Shown here: positions 21,740-21,901 of the stretch, piece after piece
Position numbering within the stretch: position 1 is the stretch's first letter
How the letters are laid out: each line of letters opens with the position of its first letter
DNA from: Cyanobacteria bacterium UBA11153
GTDB taxonomy: Bacteria; Cyanobacteriota; Cyanobacteriia; Cyanobacteriales; Coleofasciculaceae
DNA length: 21,901 nt
Reading direction: 5' to 3'
Assembly (NCBI GenBank): GCA_003511885.1
Contig: DOIX01000307.1
Coordinates: 1-21,901, forward strand
Position numbers and translations under genes: made by a program
Notes under the pieces: generated by a model
Told to the model about the DNA's origin: nothing
What the model saw: the letters and a program-made list of their open reading frames with translations, nothing else
Database searches by the model: none

Positions 21740-21901
21740 TCATCTATCCTCAGATGCTCTTGTGCGTGGATCTAAATGGTAGACCAACCGATCGCCTCTA
21801 TATTGCCCTTTAATTTCAACTACATATAAAGGAACATTCTCTCTTCCATTTTGAAGTCTCAGACCAATCTGAGTTGGAGAGATAAGCTGCGGCGCATCTA
21901 A
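21740..21901 (-). CDS. 3' part of a small hypothetical gene (start outside the window)
   Basis: On the minus strand, 53 codons are open from the window edge to a TGA at 21740-21742. The sequence starts LDAPQLISPTQIGLRLQNGR and continues through VPLYVVEIKGQYRGDRLVYH to a polar end (RTRASEDR). The composition is protein-like, with a beta-strand pattern (VPLYVVEI, LVYHL), but I recognise no family. Only three bases separate its stop from the ATG of the next gene at 21736, so the two are almost certainly cotranscribed. The 5' end is missing. Confidence 0.6.
   Translation of the reverse strand, partial: LDAPQLISPTQIGLRLQNGRENVPLYVVEIKGQYRGDRLVYHLDPRTRASEDR

Overview
The window reads as a chromosomal segment of a cyanobacterium, probably a filamentous one. 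The evidence is about a dozen copies of the HIP1 octamer GCGATCGC (for example near 1086, 2531, 4511, 10067, 12558, 20327 and 20936), a three-domain flavodiiron protein of the kind found in oxygenic phototrophs, a cyanobacterial AMIN-type amidase, and many short palindromic or tandem intergenic repeats, including a heptanucleotide array at 14379-14441. No rRNA, tRNA, CRISPR array, complete insertion sequence or prophage structural module was seen. The genus cannot be fixed from the sequence alone.

Layout. 1-800: a small HicB-like hypothetical protein among repeats. 807-5121: bifunctional NAD(P)HX repair enzyme (minus), a COG0701-type permease (plus), a 570-base gap with several inverted repeats, then cysteine synthase (minus). 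5373-6616: a small Cys-rich conserved protein, a possible tiny membrane protein and a Crp/Fnr-type regulator. 6766-9728 (minus): an MgtC-family membrane protein and a CHASE-domain histidine kinase. 10398-14366 (plus): a HAD-like hydrolase, a 119-base MITE-like element with TTA direct repeats, a muconolactone-isomerase-like protein, a NurA-domain nuclease and a class III alcohol (S-hydroxymethylglutathione) dehydrogenase. 14866-19185: a cell-wall-lysis cluster. 19500-21227: a flavodiiron protein. 21269-21901 (minus): an antitoxin remnant and two small genes, the last running off the window.

The most unusual locus is 14866-19185. Two tandem paralogues share an unusual N-terminus without a signal peptide, an M15-type zinc peptidase domain with complete metal ligands, and a peptidoglycan-binding domain. 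The first also carries two nearly identical peptidoglycan-binding domains, a Pro-Thr linker and a C-terminal GH25 muramidase, so one chain holds two different wall-cutting activities. Next to the pair, convergently, lies a conventional exported N-acetylmuramoyl-L-alanine amidase. Together these would cut both the glycan strands and the peptides of peptidoglycan. How the signal-less proteins reach the wall is the open question.

Most other genes are housekeeping or stress functions: metabolite repair, sulfur assimilation, formaldehyde detoxification, photoreductive O2 or NO removal, sensing. They mostly appear to be single transcription units rather than one large operon. The 3' edge shows signs of gene turnover, with a truncated Phd/YefM-like antitoxin start.
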